Source of the DNA: Bactericera cockerelli
Taxonomy: Eukaryota > Arthropoda > Insecta > Hemiptera > Triozidae
DNA length: 64,000 nt
NCBI GenBank assembly: GCA_024516035.1
Contig: CM044957.1
Span: forward strand, 44,863,547 to 44,927,546
Reading direction: 5' to 3'
Made by a program: the position numbers and the translations under genes. Within the stretch, counting starts at the first letter, position 1, and each line of letters starts with the position of its first letter. The notes under the pieces are model-generated. The model saw only the letters and a program-made list of their open reading frames with translations. It searched no databases and was not told the origin of the DNA. Positions 12,171 through 25,448 of this stretch are shown in pieces.

Positions 12171-13095
12171 TATTTCCACCTAACATAACATGAGCCGTTT
12201 CATATGCCAAAATGAAACTTGTAAAGCTGTAAGGGGATAAAATATAGTGTAGATACATAACTACATATGTACTTACAAACCTACTTTTTGGAATTGTAAT
12301 TTTTTCTTTACATTTTAATACCTAATAAAAAAAAAACTTTTCTTATTGTTCTTGAAAAGTTCACCAGTTTACATTCCTACTTTTCGACAGAACTTTCTAA
12401 CCCGAGAATATATCGCCAGGGCTAAATGACAAAAACGTACCCCAAAGACTCATCCCAGATCTCCATGTCCCTTTATTACACAGGAGCATCAGGACGAGGG
12501 AAACTTTATCGCTCCATAATTATTGCAGAACAAGTTCGCCGAAATTATTGGCGTCTCTATGTATTGACGCTGTTGGAGAAATGTTTTATTGAGAAAACAT
12601 TCAACTTTTCACCAGAAGTTTAGAAGTGTAAATAAATAAGTTCCTTCTTGTTTGAAATGAGTGCTTTAGTTTTCCAAGATTATTCTTCTCTCAAGAGTTG
12701 GAGATAACTTTTCACAATGGTGATGAAATATTAATTTAATATTTATAGCTTTGGCCCAGTGTACAAATTGTGCAGGGGGAAACTCGGCATCCTTGTGTTA
12801 TACAAGCAGTTCATATTAGCTCTTTTTGTTGTTGTCACAAGCATGGTGACAACAACTTTAGTTGGCTCGTCCTGAAACAGATATTATGACGTATTTTTAG
12901 GTGCGATCAACCAACCTGAGAATATTCGCTTTTTCTACGTAAGCCATTAAACCCTTGGGAGAACTGCAAGCTAGTCTGGCTTGTTAGGGTTGGTTAGTCT
13001 GTTATCTGTTTGGTCCTCTAGCGGGACGCTGGTCTTCTTCCTGTTTAACTTTCCTCAGTCAGATATAGATTTTGATGTTTGATACCGTTTGAAAT
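12171..13095. other. No gene seen
   Basis: Unique-looking AT-rich DNA between the Tc1 element and the 160-bp MITE. Open frames are short and without family resemblance. Confidence 0.5.
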
Positions 13096-13255
13096 ACTGT
13101 ATGGATCTGCATATCAGCACTAGAGTTTGTGTCTCCAGTGTTGTAGATCGCATAATACATGGATAAGGAAAGTCCAAGACAGAGAGGGTTGGCGGACATA
13201 CGATCTGCAACACTGGAGAGACAACTCTAGTGCTGATATCACAGAGCCATACAGT
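13096..13255. mobile_element. 160-bp MITE, probably hAT-type
   Basis: The inverted ends read ACTGTATGGATCTG and CAGAGCCATACAGT. Inner arms are ATATCAGCACTAGAG and CTCTAGTGCTGATAT. Imperfect direct repeats of TTTGAAAT flank it. Confidence 0.75.
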
Positions 13256-13585
13256 GATTTGAAATACTATAAGACCATAATTATCTGAAAAAAATTAGTA
13301 TTTTGTTTTATCAATGCTGAGAATTCAGAAACGGGGGACTCTCCTTGGATTATGGTGAAATTAGGTAACACGAAATGGAAACACTTTGGACACGGAGGAA
13401 GAAGATTTCCCTTGAGTACCTCTGCCAGAGGTCGAAAAGAAATTACGTAAGGGTGCGTTTCAAAACGTAAAAATGAGTGTTTGTTCAATTTAGATTTCCA
13501 GCTGGTTTTTATCGCTCAATTTGATAACTTTTATTTTTTTTAATTTTATCTGATAAATTTGGTCTTAACATTTTGAAGAAAAAAA

Positions 13586-13770
13586 ATGAATGATGGTCCC
13601 CCAGTCAGATTGCTGGTCTACTCCCTGATGTTGATAGTCCCCCAGCCAGACTGCTGGTCAACTCCCTGTTTAAAGTCCCCCAGCCAGACTGCTGGTCTAC
13701 TCCTTGTTTATAGTTCCCCAGCCAGACTGCTGGTCTACTCCCTGTTTCTAGTCCCCCAGCCAGACTATTT
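13586..13770. repeat. 38-bp minisatellite from the GGGTGGCGTC element tail
   Basis: Five units of CAGACTGCTGGTCTACTCCC plus TGTTTATAGTCCCCCAGC. This is the tail motif of the 166-bp insertion at 63151, here expanded. Confidence 0.85.
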
Positions 13771-14584
13771 CATATTGTACAACTTAAAACTCTTATTTTT
13801 TTAAAATCTGAGTAAAATAGTATTTCAATACTTTATTCTTACGTGAAAAAATATATATGTAAACTTAAAACAAAACCTATATGAACTTAAAACATTCAAG
13901 ATGAATGACGGCGACTGGCACCTATCTCGTTAATACCTAGTGTTTTTTTCTTTCTTATTTTATTGTTGGAAAAACACTAAAGAGAGGGTTTCAAAAGCAA
14001 GAAGTCCTAAGGTATTACCTAGGAGACTTAAACATGAAACATATTAAAAATTCAAGACGACATACGACTCGACAAATAGTTTTGGTCTGGCTACAGAGAA
14101 CTTTAATTAAAAACCTCTCCTAGACATACAATTTCTTCCGAGGAAAAACCATCACAATGGTTTGAATTCGAACGAAATATAATGAAATACATGGTTTTGA
14201 TAATTTTGAATGTGCAACAAAAGCTACGTAAATGTGTTTAATAGCAGCCAAGACCCGGTCGAAGTATGCCTGTCCCAGTAGGTCTATGTTCAAGGTTTTG
14301 GTCTGGTAATCCAGAGTTCGCGGGTTCGAAACTTAGCCGGGACTTGACAAGTTATACATACTCCCTGACTTAAAGGGATTTTCATCACTAAGAGAGACGA
14401 TTTTAAGAAATGTTGAAATAAATCTTATTATTATTATTTGGGATTTTGACCTCTTAATAATACGTCTTGGGCTTACTGCTAGAATAAAGGAACTAATTAG
14501 TCCTAATCGGGCAGTATAATTGGTTTCATACATCATACATTATTGGTTTCATACATCATAGACTTAACCGACTTGACACTACAA

Positions 14585-15665
14585 ATACTCGTAGTTTATT
14601 ATTATTATTATTATACAACGCTTTATTAGATATAAATGGACATTTTGTACATAGAAATAATTAATTTAACAATGAAAAAAATGGAAACAATATACAGGGT
14701 GGGGCAAAAGTCTGGAAACCCCTGAATAACTTTTGAATGGCTTCTTCGGTAAAATTAAAATTTTGTACGGTAAACCGGGCTAATAAGACCTTCTCTTAGA
14801 GTGGGGTCGATTTCTGTTACCGGCCCTCATGTCGGGGCCAGGGGGGCCAACTTCATTTTTTTAAATACGAACCCCACCCTTGCGATACATTTTTGAAAAG
14901 GTCTTTAAATAAGAAATACATTGGTGCAATTTTTTTTTTTTTTTTAATATTAACTGTTTGCAAATGGCGTCCAACTTTGTGTATGCAGTAAAGTCTGGAA
15001 ACCCCTGAATATCTTTCGAAAGGGCTTTCTCAGTAAATTTAAAATTGTGTACGGTAATCCTTGGTAATTAGACCTTTTATTAGAATGGGACCAATTTTTT
15101 TTTACCGGTCCCCATGTTGGGGCCAGGGAGGCCAACTTCATTTTTTTAAATACGAAACCCCACCTTGCGATACATTTTGGAAAGGTCTAATTACCCCGAC
15201 TTACCGTGTACAATTTTAAATTTACTGAGAAAGCCTTTTCAAAAGATATTCAGGGGTTTCCAGACTTTACTGCATACACAAAGTTGGACGCCATTTGCAA
15301 ACAAGTAATATTAATTAAAAAAAAATTGCACCAATGTATTTCTTATTTAAAGGCCTTTCCAAAAATGTATCGCAAGGTGGGGGTTCGTATTTAAAAAAAT
15401 GAAGTTGGCCCCCTGGCCCCGAAATGGGGGCCGGTAACAAAAATCAACCCCACTCTAAAAGAAGGTCTTATTAGCCCGATTTACCTTACAAAATTTTAAT
15501 TTTACCGAAGAAGCCATTCGAAAGTTATTCAGGGGTTTCCAGACTTTTGCCCCACCCTGTATACAATGAAAATGAAAAAGAATAGAAAATATAAAACAAA
15601 AACATAAGTCCTAACTAAAGGGCGGGGATATTGCCTATGGCAATCTCTTCCACCCAACCCTTATG
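14585..15665 (-). mobile_element. Retroelement 3' tail split by the palindromic MITE
   Basis: Minus strand: GGGTTGGGTGGAAGAGATTG, then GGCAATATCCCCGCCCTTTA, an AT-rich stretch, then after the MITE a poly-pyrimidine part, AATAAAGCG and (ATA)n. The same tail occurs intact at 7270-8125, 39405-39560, 40387-40552 and 62622-62755. It looks like the 3' end of a LINE-type or SINE element. Confidence 0.8.
14695..15559. mobile_element. Palindromic mariner-type MITE (foldback), 865 bp
   Basis: The two halves are inverted copies of one another for most of their length. The ends are CAGGGTGGGGCAAAAGTCTG, and TA target duplications stand at 14693-14694 and 15560-15561. The internal motif AAGTCTGGAAACCCCTGAAT recurs nearer the centre, so each arm itself contains a nested repeat. 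No ORF is supported. Typical of a non-autonomous Tc1/mariner derivative. Confidence 0.92.
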
Positions 15666-15967
15666 TGTATTTTCATTTGTATTTCTGACCTTCTTAATTA
15701 TATTGGACAAAAAAATCACTGCATGTACGCTTACACAGTGTCATGGTATTAAAACACAACTCTGTAAGTGGAAGCCACACGACTCTCTTCGATCGTACAG
15801 GAATACCTTAAGACAATAAATATGCATTTATAATTTCCTTATCTTATTGAAAAGGCTGGTCATGTAATGGGGTGAAATTTTCAATGTCCAGTTTTCAGTG
15901 CCAAAAAATGTTTTAGCGTCCCCCAGAGCCTTGAAAGGACTCTTCAGTCCTACGCTGCGCACCGGCA

Positions 15968-16115
15968 GTTTTAATAATGTAAAGGTCAATTGATTTTTTA
16001 AATAATGTATAGGTCAATTGATTTTTTGTATAATGTATATAGGTCAATTGATTTTTTGTATAATGTATAGGTCAATTGATTTTTTAAATAATGTATATAG
16101 GTCAATTGATTTTTT
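15968..16115. repeat. 33-bp minisatellite
   Basis: Five units of GTATAGGTCAATTGATTTTT with TAAATAAT or TGTATAAT. No gene is associated. Confidence 0.85.
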
Positions 16116-16189
16116 TTTTCATCCGAAGTTTAAAATTCACTGGCCCAGGTCCCGTTGGTGTGTGTGCTTAGAGAGGGGTCCCTACTGCC

Positions 16190-16685
16190 ATATAAATATT
16201 GGATTTTGGTCTCAAAGATACCAAAAAACGTATATTGATATTGGACATTTGTCCTGAAGAAACCTTAAAACGTGATAAAATATTGGACATTGATCCGAAA
16301 AAACGCATATTAATATTGGATATTTATTTTGAAGAAACCTTTAACACTTAAAACGTAATTAATATATTCGACATTAGTCCTGAAGAAACATAAAAACGTA
16401 ATTAAATATTGGACATTAGTCCTGAAGAAACCTAAAAACGTAATTAAATATTGGACATTAGTCGTGAAGAAACCTAAAAACAAAATAAATATTGCACATT
16501 TTTCCTGAAGAAACCTAAAAACATAATTTAATATTGCACATTTGCCCTGAAGAAACTTAACACTTAATTAAATTATTGAACATTTATATGAAAAAACATA
16601 ATTAAATATTGGACATTTGTCCTGAAGAAAACTAAAGACTCAATTAAAAAATTGGACAATAGTCCTGAAGAGGACGTGCTCTATG
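16190..16685. repeat. 43-bp minisatellite
   Basis: About 12 diverged units of ATATTGGACATTAGTCCTGA plus AGAAACCTAAAAACGTAATT. Spacing is regular, but units drift by substitutions and small indels. Confidence 0.88.
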
Positions 16686-17572
16686 AATTGTTTTTCTGTC
16701 CAAGGGAGCCCACGAGGGGTTCAAGTAATTCCAAAGGATAAGAGATTAACTTGATACACAAATTTCAATTTATAATTAATTTTCTTGTAACTTTCGAATT
16801 GTATGCTTTTAATATTATTATAACACTCATTGGTTACCAAACTTTGCCAAAACGACGCATGTGTTGGTTTGAATTAGGAAGCACATAATTGTACATGCAT
16901 ATAAGATAGATCGGTACTCCGTGACGTAATGGTTGCAACTACTGGCCGTAGTCCAGAGATCTTGAGTTCGATCCCCGGTAGGAGCAGACTTTTCGAAGAA
17001 AATTCTGTTCTCTCCAAACACGTGAAGCTGGCATTTCCGGCCCTACCCAGGCTGGGTGAGGTTAATGTGGGTAGCTGGTACGATTCCCAGCGAATGGAGG
17101 GTAAAACCCCCGTCCTGACTTTCTATCTCAATCAGGACGTTAAAACCAAATAGAATCAACTGATCACAATAGATCTAATTAGGTTGCAGTGTTAATTGTT
17201 AGGGTTTCACTGAAAACCCTGCAACCTGATCAGATAATAATAATACGTATTATTATAAGACTCATTGGTTACCAAACTTCGCCAAAATGACGCATGTGTT
17301 GGTTTGAATGTCGGAAGTACATAATTTTACATGCATATTAGTTAAATAGGTACTGCTTTTGAAGTGGTAACAAGGTACATACAGTCGGTCACGGTAGCTC
17401 AGTGGTCAAGGCGTCGCGATCTTGTAATCCAGAGGTCGCGGGTTCGAAATCAAGCCATGACAAGTTATCCTCCCATTTGGGATTTTGACCTCACGTCTTG
17501 GACTTACGGCTGGAATAATAGGACTTATCAGTTCTAGTCGGTCAGTATAAATAAGGTGATATTATTATTATC

Positions 17573-18589
17573 TTTTATTTTGTTCGAGAGCATATTACGG
17601 AAGAATTTACATCCTTTAGATATTGACTATGATATTGACTCGTGCTATGATAAGCTACATTCAAGTTTGATCTTATCCGATGAAATCATGGAACTGTCTA
17701 GGATATTAATTAAGAGCCAAACTTTTGTCGAGAAATAAAGCTGTTCGTGTCACAATGCTAAAGTTGGCGGGATCAAGTTCCTTGGAAGGTGAGCGCTCGT
17801 CAAGAGAGTATAAGCATAAGGCTCAACGTTTTGTGCTCGTTTTGTGCCAACAAAAATTTATTTTGTACCTCTACCGTTCTCGAGATATAGACCGCCCGCG
17901 CCTGGCGAAATATACATATTTCGTGTTAATATATTCCCTGTTCTCCCCCTCCTCTCACCTCCGGCGCTTACTACTTGCTTAAATTCTACGATGTACGATG
18001 TATTCTTCGAGTTTTACATAGTAAAAATTCCTCCAGTGTAGAGTAGAGTAGGGTTAGGAAATGGGATCATGCCTCCTTACGCCACTAGTGCACAGCCTTA
18101 TTAAAAACTTATTCAATAAATCTGCAACTCTAGCAGCGAATTGCATATTATTATAAGAGAAAAAAAGTTCATTCAGTATTTTCATCACATTTTTGTTGTT
18201 GTTGACTTTTTTGTTATCAGTACTTTTGTGTCATCCTACGGCTTGACGAAATCCACAACACGAAGTGTATTTTTGGCGGTGTGACTTATCTCAACCACTC
18301 TCCTCTGTATCCTCGAGTAATAATTTTATGTTCCTCCTGTCTCCTGCTTTCTGAACTCGGAGATAATTAATCTTGCCGAGGAGAAGAAAATTATGAGGCT
18401 CTCAAACAGCAGAATTCATTCCGAATTTCAAAGTGTTGCTCGGGAGGTTGGAACAGAGAAGTGAGTTTAATTTATGATCAAATCGTAAATAATAGGTAAG
18501 CTACGTGGTCCCTTTAGCAGAGCAAGTTGAATGGTGGACATCTTTGATGGTGGCAGAATTGAATATCAGATCTACATAATTTTTTACCA
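17573..18589. other. No recognised gene; one short open frame
   Basis: A frame from 17556 to 17738 (plus) includes LDIDYDIDSCYDKLHSSLIL and SDEIMELSRILIKSQTFVEK. Composition is protein-like but no family is recognised, and the start lies in a SINE tail. The rest is unique AT-rich sequence. Confidence 0.35.
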
Positions 18590-19139
18590 ATAATAATAAC
18601 ACTCTTTAGTGGAAGGTAACCACCAGGCGAGGTTAATACTCAAAGCATTTTCTACCACCTAACCCTCAGAGTCTTATTATTATGTGGTCACAAACTCAAA
18701 TTAATGAGGATTAATTCATGCACTGGGTGGTATTCGAACCAACGGATCCCTTACGCTACCTGGATTACTAGTCTAGCCCTTTAACCACTTGACTACCAGT
18801 GCACGGTAGTCTATTAAACTCCTTGGTTCAGAATTTTGTTCGTAATTAGTTCAAAACCAGTTGTGTCGTTTTAACCGATTTCTACGGTATAGAGATCGGT
18901 CTAAAACTCCACATATACATAAAAGAATTAAAAGATAGATAATCTTCCTGACTTCTTATGGCTCAGTGATCGAGGCGTCGCGTTGGTCTGGTAATTCAGA
19001 GGTAGCGGGTTCAAAACCCAGCCGGAGCATGACAAGTTATCCTCCCATTTGGGATTTTGACCACATAACAACATGTCTTGAGCTTTCTGCTGGAACAATG
19101 GGACTTATTAGTCTTAGTCGGAGGAGTATAAATAAGGCA

Positions 19140-19345
19140 CTAGTATTTCTTCAGTGTGCTCATTACGGATGCCACATTTCCTCTTTGTACCGCGAAACTC
19201 ACTCTTTGTCGGAAGTACTCCTCTGCACGTCTCTCTTTCGTTTCAAGTACCAGAGACTTGGAAATAGAATTGAATAGATCCAAGGCATCTGGTCCAAAAG
19301 ATCCGAAAGTTTCGACGGCAAAGGGAGAGAAAATGAATATAGTAT
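19140..19345 (-). pseudogene. Reverse-transcriptase C-terminal remnant
   Basis: The minus strand reads FSPFAVETFGSFGPDALDLF, then NSISKSLVLETKERRAEEYF and RQRVSFAVQRGNVASVMSTL before a stop. The P-F-A-V-E-T-x-G-x-F-G-P-x-A motif is common at the C-terminus of reverse-transcriptase-like ORFs found in many invertebrate genomes. No RT core is present. It abuts a family A SINE tail. Confidence 0.6.
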
Positions 19346-21320
19346 TATTGTTCTATACATATTAGATTCAAGGTATTTCCTTCGTAACTAAAAAGTTATC
19401 ATATTGGTGTTATTCAAAATCGTGATATCACAATTACTCAAACTCGCTTTACTAAATGTTTGCTTAGCTTTGGACTTGAACTCCAGATTACAAGTGCCTT
19501 ATCGATCAAGCTACTGAGGTCTGTTTAATCGAAGATGGAGCAGGAGTACCTTTTTAAAATATTGTTACATGTTTTATTAATTTTACTAATGTTAAAAAAT
19601 AAATATATACCAGACGTGCCCCGGCACACGCAAAAAAAAACTGAGGTCTGTTTCTCGCTATTTCTGACCATTACATCTTTTCCATCAGTTTTCTTATCCA
19701 TAAATTCTAATTCATTAGACTTTAAATTACGAGACCACGAGTCGTAAAGAGGGTGAGTCCTTTCGGTAAAACTTGTGTATTGGTTTTCATAAATTTCACT
19801 TCCTTAATTTCATGAAATGTTTGAATGTGGGCCTCTTTAAAAGTGTAAATTATTGTTTTATATGTTTGTCAGTCCTCAATTTCTCTTTGGATCTCAGTCG
19901 GGTGGGTCGAAGTCTCTCACCTCCTTCTCTCTTGATTGTCTTGTGCTGTATTTTTCTTCCAACCCATACGTTTGATTAAAGTTTCATATTTATGTGTTTT
20001 GTTTTAATTTTCTCTCCGTCCCTTGCAATAATTTTCAGTTTATCTCCGTTTGATCTTGTATTATTTGTTTTACTTAGTTACTTAGTTGTCCTTTGGAAAA
20101 GAAAAGTAAAGTCCTTCGATGTTCAGTTGCCAAAACAAGCTTTAGGGTCCACGGAGGACCCGAAAAAACCCTTTTCGGGTTACAAAACAAATGAAACATG
20201 GATGATATACTCGTATAGTTCAAAAAAACTTTAACGTCGACTTAAATTTTGTTTATTATACGTTGATATTTCCGAGTGCGAGTACATCTATAGATAGATG
20301 TCGGAAGTACCTATTGTGTTCGGATTTGTAAAAAAATCCTTTATTTTTTTTAATCATACATTGGACATGGTGTAACCTCCTGAGCATGGATTTGTGTCTG
20401 TCTGTTGGTCCGTCTGTTGAATTGATAATGTAGGAAAAGCGCTTATTCTGTTACTAAATAAAAATTAAAGAAAATCAATTGAGACTTTGGAGATCCAAGT
20501 TATCGAAGTGATATGGCGAAAAATCTCAGAATACTCGATGATGTAATGTCGATATTTTTTTTGCGCCACATCCTATGTGCATTTTCACGAGGAAAGTGGC
20601 GTGTTCGATAAATTGGCCGTGTATTTTTAACTGAAAAGTAAATAATTTATAAACTCAATAATAGTATGTTTAGCGAACTACATAATTTTTTCTTTCCTTA
20701 TTTTGTTGTCTTGAAATTTTCAAAAATACGTTTTTTATGCAATAGGTAAATCGGCATCGTAAAATTTTGTTTCGATGGCAATTTTGTTTAGGCCAATTCA
20801 GTTTCTTCCTTAGGGACTAAGGAGACTACACATTCATCAACTGTATCGACGCATCTGAAATCCCAACATGATTTGCACTTTGGACTTATGAAATAACTTA
20901 AGCACAGAGAAGGAAGAAGATTAAAAGTTCCTTTTTTATCTTGGTTTTTTATTCTGTGTATCATCGTTCCTTCTTATACGCGATGATGGGTGTTTTTTAA
21001 TTGAAAAATTTCTAAACTTTTAGTTAGTTAATTAAAATTAGCAACAGCAAAAAAGGCAACATATTCTCTGGTTTACATCAAAACAAAAAGAAAATGGGTT
21101 TCTGTCTCCTTTTAACTTCCCTTACACTAATTTATGAAATAAGGTAAAATGAAAATTGAACACAATGTTCATTTGAACACAAAAACACTCTTTGCATTTC
21201 AGCATTTTTGTTTTACTTCCGAGACATTTCTAATATTAGAAATCGGAAGTATTGTGTTCGCTTTTGTAAAAAATAAATAAATATTTTTTTGCTCCGAATT
21301 CAATTTTTTGTTACAGTATT
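19346..21320. other. No gene seen
   Basis: AT-rich sequence with a family D SINE (19390-19528) and two pieces of a small repeat with CGGAAGTA and TTGTGTTCGGATTTG (20277-20345, 21222-21300) that is also part of the exon 13 array. The short open frames have no coding character. Confidence 0.6.
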
Positions 21321-23133
21321 ACAACAATAACACTCTTTAGTGGAAGGTGACCACCAGGCGAGGTTCAAGCTCAAAGCATTTTCTACCACCTAACCCTCGG
21401 AGTCCTCTTTCGGGTGTTTTCTGTGGTTTAAGGTCACTACATGATTATATCACGACGGGGGTTTTACCCAAAATTTGCTGGGAACATAACCCAGCTACTC
21501 AAATTAACCTCACTAAGCTTGAGTTGGGCCGGGAATAGCCAGCAGATCGTGGATTGTCACGATGACCAGGGGTGGATTCGAAACCGTTCTGGTTTCAAAC
21601 GGTCACCAAATCATGTTCTCACCACGCTGGGTGTTGCTCATAATTTCAGTGAACTGATGAGAAGTGGTGTGTTCAACGTGTATCTCTGGCGGCTTCTCGG
21701 TGTTGACCACTGCTATGATTTATGATGACTATTGTACAGAGCGTTCTCTAAGCAGTTACAGATATTTTAGGGGTAGCACCAATTTGTGTGTGTATTTGTC
21801 TTTTTTAGTTTAACGTCACTTTCAACAGCAAGGTCATTTCATGACGGGGTTGTTAGCTTCCATGCGTAGGAAACTCACAAACCTGCTACCAACATTAACT
21901 TCACCCAGCCTGGGTTGGGCTGGAATGCCAGCATAATATTTTCCAAAGGACAACTAAGTAAAAAAAATAATGCAAGATCAAACGGAGATAAACTGAAAAT
22001 TATTGCAATGGGACGGAGACAAAATTAAAACAAAACACTTATATTTGAAACTTTAATCAAACGTATTCACCTCGCTGGACATTGCTGAACTTCGGTGATC
22101 CTAAGAGAACCGATGCATTCAACGAGCCATCGACGCTGGTGTGTGTGTGTGTGGATTTCGTTCAACACTTGTCACAACATGAAACATTCAAAAATGCAGA
22201 TGTGTTAAATTTTTCTTCCCGATATTTCCAGCACAAGATTTTCTTCCGAATAATCTAAATATTATAAACTTAACCCAGTCAAATAAGTAAAAAAAAAACA
22301 CTGCCAATTATGCAGAAAGCCATTTGCTCATAATACCTACGAATTCTGAGATAAAATTTTTCACAAGAACACCTGTATTTCCAAAATTATAAATTTAAAA
22401 CTTTGACAAAGCTAGGGAATTGTATGTCACTTTTGAGTATAATACCTAATAATAAATCATTTTTGTTTTTTTGTTCATTTTTTTTTCAGGATTTTACCAC
22501 TACCAATCGTACGCTCATATATTTATCTGGATATAAGAGGACTCAAGGGACCGGAATATTTTTGTCTGTCCCGGTAGCGCAGTGGTAAAGGCGGCACTCT
22601 GTGAATCCAAAGACTCCAGAGGTCGTGGGTTCGAAAACCAGCCGGGACATGACAAGTTATCCTCCCAATTGGGATTTTTTACCACATAATAATATGTCTT
22701 GGGCTTACTGCTGGAATAATGGGACTTTAATAGTCCTAATCGGGTAGTATAAATAAGGCGATATTATTATTCTCTTATATCCAGGTTTCTCTTATAAAGA
22801 GGATATTTTCTCATATGGATACATATATTGGAGCTGGAATTTTTTTCTTATATCCAGTTTCGACCGAATCCTTTCCGAGTGAAGCGCTAGTTGACTGGAC
22901 TAATTAGCAATTATGCAAATGAGATGGACGGGACCCCCCCCGCCCCTCATATTAGATGATGAGTACCACAGGGTGGTGAGGCTCTCATTCTGTCATTAGC
23001 TCCCTCACACTCTGCTGGTTTAAAATTTCAAGAAAACCCCTTTTTGAAAATGCGAAAATATACGGAAAACTGAAAAATCAGACTAATTATGTGTTTCGTA
23101 AGGAAAATTTACCCAGTACCAGCCCCTAAAGCC

Positions 23134-23475
23134 GGCGGAATCCCACTGAGTGCAACATTTTGTTTCGAAACGTTTCGCAACATTTAGGGTGGAATTAATA
23201 GACATTTTTGTTATACCTCTGTGGCGCTAAGTCACGGACTGCGTACTATGTTAAGATAGGGAAAACCGACGCTTAGCATTGATGACATGAGTTATAGAAT
23301 GTGTCTGTTAATTTCGCCCTCAGTTGAATTTTGAAGGAGAAGTGTTAGGGATTAATGTTTCAGTCGGTGGGATTTGATCTCATTTGATTATAAGGAAAGA
23401 CCGGAGAGTGAAACGTTGCGAAATGCTGCGAAGCGTTGCTGTCGAAACAGAACTTGCACCCAGTGGGATCCCGGT
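23134..23475. mobile_element. Inverted-repeat element with a nested MITE
   Basis: The outer arms read GGCGGAATCCCACTGAGTGC...GTTTCGCAACATT and, inverted, CACCCAGTGGGATCCCGGTC, with another MITE inserted at 23190-23325. Related arms flank 26703-27100. Confidence 0.72.
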
Positions 23476-24800
23476 CTAACTCTCTTCATTTTAAAACTTG
23501 TCCTTCTTTCCTTGGTCTTCTTAACATCTGTAGGGTTTTGAGAACCCTATGGACCTAACTATTAACACATCTCGTGCCACGTCAGTTAAAAACGCCTGAC
23601 AGCCGGTTACCAAAAAAGTGACTGTCAGTTGAAAAGGCCTGACACGTTGTTGCTCACTTTTAATCAGTGTCAGTCAGGCTATTCCAACTGACACTACAAT
23701 AGATTTTACAATGTTGTTTAAACTCTGGGGCCTATAAGGATTTTTTTGCAATTTACATCATTAAAATATATTTAAAACTTAAGATTTTAGAGGCAAAACA
23801 CTAAATAAATCAATTTTACTGAACAAATAAAGAGGCCTCAGGCGAAACACAGAGAAATACCTTTGGCACGAGATGTGTTAAATCTGTTAGATTTGTTCGG
23901 GAAAAATTGAATCGAGGCTCTGGAGAACCTAAACCGTACGTGTTTTGGCACTGGAAACTGGACACCGAAATTTTCAGCCCTTCATAATAGCTTCCCCTTT
24001 CCCAATAGGATAAGGCGAGTAACACCGAGTTCTTACCATGGAGTAAAACTTTAAACAACCCCCCCCCCACCACACCCTTCTCTCCCCCCCCTTGTATTTA
24101 CCCTTCAACTTTACCCATTGCCTTCACCCTCTTTGTTTTTGTTTTTTTTTTCTTCTTCGCACAAAAAACTTCTCCCGACTCTTGTGGATGCTGTCTTCTC
24201 GCATTTGTTTTTTGTCCACTTTCTGACCGGCCAAGATATGAAAGTAACAAATTTCAAGTTGTTAATCATGTTTTGTCCAACACACTCGCACACTGAACCC
24301 TCCTCCCTGCCATCCAGAGAAGTCCCGTTCCTTGAATTTAAAATTTTCGAAATATTAATGATTAAGTATTTTTGGGGTTTTAATCTGCCTTCCCCCCCCC
24401 CCCCCCCCCCCCCCCCCTCTCTCCTTGTTGTTTCTCGACTTTCTGTTGTGAAGAAGACGCAGAGGTCTTGACAAAGCAGAGGCCATTTAGTAATTTAGTA
24501 ACAGGAAGGAGAGAAAAAATTCCATACACGTTTTTCATCTTCCTAAGCTTTCTTTTATCTGCCCCGGATGTTATATCTAGATTAACGCTTTATCCACTTG
24601 AACTAAACTTTCCTGCTTTTGTTTATATTTTAGAACTATTTTATTATTCATCCTACTCGTAGATGGGAGTTGTGAACTTGTGACATTCGTACGTACTCAT
24701 CAGTTCCATATTTTCAGTTAAAATATTGGAATTGATACCTCATTTTTATAAATATAGTTAATGTTTTTGTTTTATGATGAATGAATGTGTTTATATTATA
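23476..24800. other. Low-complexity region without a recognised gene
   Basis: Has C-rich tracts (24061-24090 and 24393-24418) and a possible small IR around 23575-23690 (CTGACAGCC / GGCTGTCAG type). No splice-bounded coding block found. Confidence 0.5.
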
Positions 24801-24809
24801 GGGATATTA

Positions 24810-24955
24810 GCCGTCTTGGCTAATATCCCTATGTTTCTGACCCACAACTCGTTGACTGTAAAATTCAGAAGGATAAATTTTGTTGATTTATCCTTCTGAA
24901 AATTACAGTCAACGACTTTTAGGTCAGAAACATAGGGATATTAGCCAAAACGGCT
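24810..24955. mobile_element. Foldback MITE with about 65-bp arms
   Basis: The arm GCTAATATCCCTATGTTTCTGACC continues into GTTGACTGTAAAATTCAGAA and is mirrored after a short loop near 24875. A perfect 17-bp inner hairpin (GGGATATTAGCCGTC/GGCTAATATCCC) starts at 24801. Confidence 0.85.
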
Positions 24956-25448
24956 GAGCCTGTATCTCGAGAACGGTACGTCGTAGCTCACTGAAATTTG
25001 TTGCAATGAACTTCTCTTAATGAGGCTTTTAAAACAGTATGCCACAAGACATACTGTGTCCACTGTCCAGTCTGACTGGGGTAGTGTAGACAATTTTTTT
25101 TTTGCTAAAACTTAATCCTCTAAAAAATTAAGGAATACGGGTTTCTGAGTTTTTCTATATTTTCGGCCGTTCTTGAGATACGGGGGGTGGGGTGGGACTT
25201 TATGGACACCCTTTTTTACAATGATAATAATAATACCAATGAGAGGACTAGTTGGATATCCAGTCTTCGTGACCCTTAAACTGTTCGAGGGGCAGTTGGA
25301 TTCTCATTAAATTCAATCCGTCCACTTTTTCAGGAAATTCATTTTCCCTAGCTTCAGCACATCAGAGCCTTTCTTGACGATACATCTATTGTTTTTCATT
25401 ATGTCATTATGAAAATATTTTGCATGTCATTCAACATCATCGTAAAAA

